DNA from: Allobrachymonas sp.
GTDB lineage: Bacteria > Pseudomonadota > Gammaproteobacteria > Burkholderiales > Burkholderiaceae_C
Direction: 5' to 3'
Assembly: GCA_017996515.1 (NCBI GenBank)
Contig: JAGOGU010000057.1
Span: 1 to 8,140, forward strand
Length of the DNA stretch: 8,140 nucleotides
Below the pieces are notes generated by a model. It was not told where the DNA came from and made no database searches. It worked only from the letters and a program-made list of their open reading frames with translations. Each line of letters begins with the position of its first letter. The stretch's first letter is position 1. Shown here one piece after another: positions 6,243-8,140 of the stretch. A program made the translations under genes and the position numbers.

Positions 6243-8140
6243 GTGAACGCATCCCAACATCAAGGAACAGAAGCGGCTTCTGCCGAAGCACCAGGGTCGT
6301 CCGCAGCGGCTACTGATTCGAGCGCTCATGCGGATGCTGGCGCCCATTGCCTGCTGGTACTGGTGGCCTTGCCCGCGCACAGCCCGTTGGCGGCCACACC
6401 GCTGCACTACACGCACCACGAATGGCTGCCGGCCGGCACCTTGGTGCGCGTGCCGCTGGGGCAACGCAGCGTGCTGGGCGTGGTGTGGGACAGTGGGCCG
6501 CACACACAGCCCCCGCCGGCAGGCGTGCAACCCAAAGCCATTCTGCAAGCCTGGAACAATGTGCCCCCGCTGGACGCCACATGGCGGCAACTGGTGGCCT
6601 TTACCGCGCGCTACTACCAGCGCAGTCTGGGCGAAGTGGCACTGGCGGCCTTGCCGCCGCAGTTGCGTGAACTGGATGAGGTGCAATTGGCGCGCCGTTT
6701 GAAGGCGTTGGCCAAAAAAAATGTGGCTCAACAAAAAACAGACGCAACGGATGAGGCGGCTGCAAACGCCGCAGACCCAGCCACAACGCCGCTTGATCAA
6801 CCAACTGTATTGACTGAGCAGCAAGAGCAGGCCATTGCCGCGGTGCAGGCCGCAGCGTGCGACGCAAGCCCCGCTCCTTTGCTGCTGTTTGGTACAACCG
6901 GCAGCGGCAAAACCGAGGTGTATTTGCAAGCGGTGGCGCAGGCGTTGGCGCACAACCCGCAGGCGCAAGTGCTGGTGCTGGTGCCGGAAATCAACCTCAC
7001 CCCCCAGCTGGAGCAGCGCTTTGCCGCACGCTTTGCCCAGCAGCGCATCGTGGCGCTGCACAGTGGCATGACAGCGGCGCAACGCCTGCAAGGCTGGCTG
7101 GCTGCGCACACCGGGCAGGCGCGCATTGTGCTGGGAACGCGCATGGCAATCCTGGCATCGATTCCGCATCTGCGGCTGATCGTGGTGGACGAAGAACACG
7201 ACCTGAGCTACAAGCAGCAAGAAGGCGCGCGCTATTCGGCGCGTGATTTGGCGGTTTATCGGGCGCATCAAGCCAAGGTGCCGGTTGTGCTCGGTTCGGC
7301 CACGCCTTCGCTGGAAAGTTGGTACCACAGCCGACCGGCCACAGCAGAAGACACGGGCGGGCGCTACCGCCGACTGTGCATGCCTGAACGCATTGGCGCA
7401 GCCGCCTTGCCCGCCGTGCGTTTGATCGATATGGCGCAGCAGCCTCGCGGCAGCGTGTGCAGCCCTGCTTTACTCGAGGCCGTGCAGCAACGCGCGGCGC
7501 GTGGCGAGCAAAGCCTGCTGCTGCTTAACCGTCGGGGTTATGCCCCCGTGCTGCATTGTCCGGATTGCGACTGGAAAAGCGAGTGCCCGCATTGCAGCAC
7601 GTTTCGCGTGTATCACAAAATCGACCGTACCCTGCGTTGTCACCATTGCGGCTACACCGTGCCTGTGCCGCGCGCTTGCCCCGCATGCGGCAATCAGGAC
7701 GTGCGCGCACTGGGGCTGGGCACCGAACAGTTGGAAGAAGCCTTGCAGCAGCAACTGCACACCACCTTGCGCCCGGACGGCGCGCCTTTGCGCGTGCTGC
7801 GCGTGGATGCCGACACCACCCGGCTGGCGGGCAGTCTGGCGCAACAGCTGGCGCATGCGCACAGCGGCGACGTGGATGTGCTGGTGGGCACGCAAATGCT
7901 GGCCAAGGGGCATGACTTTCGGCGCATCACCCTGGTGGCGGCGCTCAACCCCGATGCCGTTTTATTCAGCAGCGACTTTCGCGCGCCCGAGCGCCTGTTT
8001 GCTTTGCTGATGCAGGCCGGTGGCAGGGCAGGTCGCGATCCGGCATTGAGCGGCCACAGCGAACTGTGGGTGCAAACCCACTTTGTGGCGCACCCCTTGT
8101 TTGCCGCCCTGCGCAAGCACGATTACCCGGGCTTTGCCCA
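6243..8140 (+). CDS. priA: Primosomal protein N' / replication restart helicase PriA, 3' end beyond window
   Basis: A continuous frame of 632 codons that runs off the window without a stop. PriA is a cytoplasmic 3'-to-5' DNA helicase that recognises stalled forks and reloads the replicative helicase. After a poorly conserved 36-residue Ala/Ser-rich N-terminus comes the 3' DNA-binding domain (HCLLVLVALPAHSPLAATPL, then RVPLGQRSVLGVVWD). A low-complexity linker lies at about 155-190. The helicase core has Walker A GTTGSGKT at 217-224 (Lys223), the DEEHD box at 316-320 followed by LSYKQQEGARYSARD, and GSATPSLES. Eight cysteines in four CxxC pairs (CPDC, CPHC, CHHC, CPAC) form the two zinc sites inside lobe 2. 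Later come GTEQLEEAL, VGTQMLAKGHDF and the arginine-finger motif QAGGRAGRD. All catalytic and zinc residues seen are intact. The family is usually near 700 residues, so roughly 60-100 are missing. The GTG start is the first available after an in-frame stop at 6204-6206. Confidence 0.96.
   Translation, partial: MNASQHQGTEAASAEAPGSSAAATDSSAHADAGAHCLLVLVALPAHSPLAATPLHYTHHEWLPAGTLVRVPLGQRSVLGVVWDSGPHTQPPPAGVQPKAILQAWNNVPPLDATWRQLVAFTARYYQRSLGEVALAALPPQLRELDEVQLARRLKALAKKNVAQQKTDATDEAAANAADPATTPLDQPTVLTEQQEQAIAAVQAAACDASPAPLLLFGTTGSGKTEVYLQAVAQALAHNPQAQVLVLVPEINLTPQLEQRFAARFAQQRIVALHSGMTAAQRLQGWLAAHTGQARIVLGTRMAILASIPHLRLIVVDEEHDLSYKQQEGARYSARDLAVYRAHQAKVPVVLGSATPSLESWYHSRPATAEDTGGRYRRLCMPERIGAAALPAVRLIDMAQQPRGSVCSPALLEAVQQRAARGEQSLLLLNRRGYAPVLHCPDCDWKSECPHCSTFRVYHKIDRTLRCHHCGYTVPVPRACPACGNQDVRALGLGTEQLEEALQQQLHTTLRPDGAPLRVLRVDADTTRLAGSLAQQLAHAHSGDVDVLVGTQMLAKGHDFRRITLVAALNPDAVLFSSDFRAPERLFALLMQAGGRAGRDPALSGHSELWVQTHFVAHPLFAALRKHDYPGFA

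Noticed and set aside
6328..6702. Short plus-strand frames within the start of priA
   Set aside because: Trp, Cys and Arg-rich translations in frames 1 and 2. The continuous frame from 6243 gives clear PriA sequence across the same bases.
6105..7328. 407-codon open frame on the minus strand
   Set aside because: It is antisense to priA, rich in His, Arg, Gln and Cys as expected of a shadow frame, and has no recognisable domain.

Overview
The window looks like a stretch of chromosome from a Gram-negative betaproteobacterium, most likely order Burkholderiales. The evidence is the gene content and protein style: a proteobacterial RpoC C-terminus, a Fmu/Sun-type RsmB, a DUF4390 exported protein followed by an NtrY-type sensor kinase and a short Fis-type response regulator, and a PriA with the 'RVPLGQRSVLGVVWD' type of N-terminus. 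Family-level placement (Alcaligenaceae or Comamonadaceae-like) is only a guess. Every gene found is on the + strand. There is no RNA gene, mobile element, CRISPR array or prophage signal.

Layout. (1) 1-386 is the 3' end of rpoC. (2) 387-539 is an intergenic gap holding a strong rho-independent terminator at 486-520, which ends only 19 nt before the next start codon. (3) 540-5363 is a compact three-gene run: rsmB (16S rRNA m5C967 methyltransferase), a DUF4390 secreted protein overlapping the end of rsmB, and an ntrY-family membrane histidine kinase whose ATG overlaps the DUF4390 stop (ATGA). (4) After 77 nt, at 5441-6148, comes a response regulator with a receiver and an NtrX/Fis-type helix-turn-helix but no AAA+ sigma-54 activator domain. 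(5) 6149-6242 is a 94-nt gap occupied largely by two adjacent hairpins without a T tract. (6) 6243 to the window end is priA (replication restart helicase). It opens with GTG and is cut off by the window edge after about 632 codons.

How they work together. rsmB, the DUF4390 gene, ntrY and the response regulator look like one transcription unit by orientation, overlap and short spacing. The kinase and regulator should be a phosphorelay pair. The DUF4390 protein is exported and sits directly beside a kinase with a periplasmic domain of about 200 residues, which makes it a reasonable candidate accessory or sensory partner, though this is inference. rpoC and priA appear to belong to flanking units.

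Most of the window is housekeeping sequence. The points worth a second look are the terminator placed almost on top of the rsmB start, the output domain lost from the NtrX-like regulator, the coupled DUF4390-NtrY arrangement, the paired hairpins before priA, and a recurrent pattern of Ala/Asp/Asn-rich low-complexity insertions in several of these proteins.
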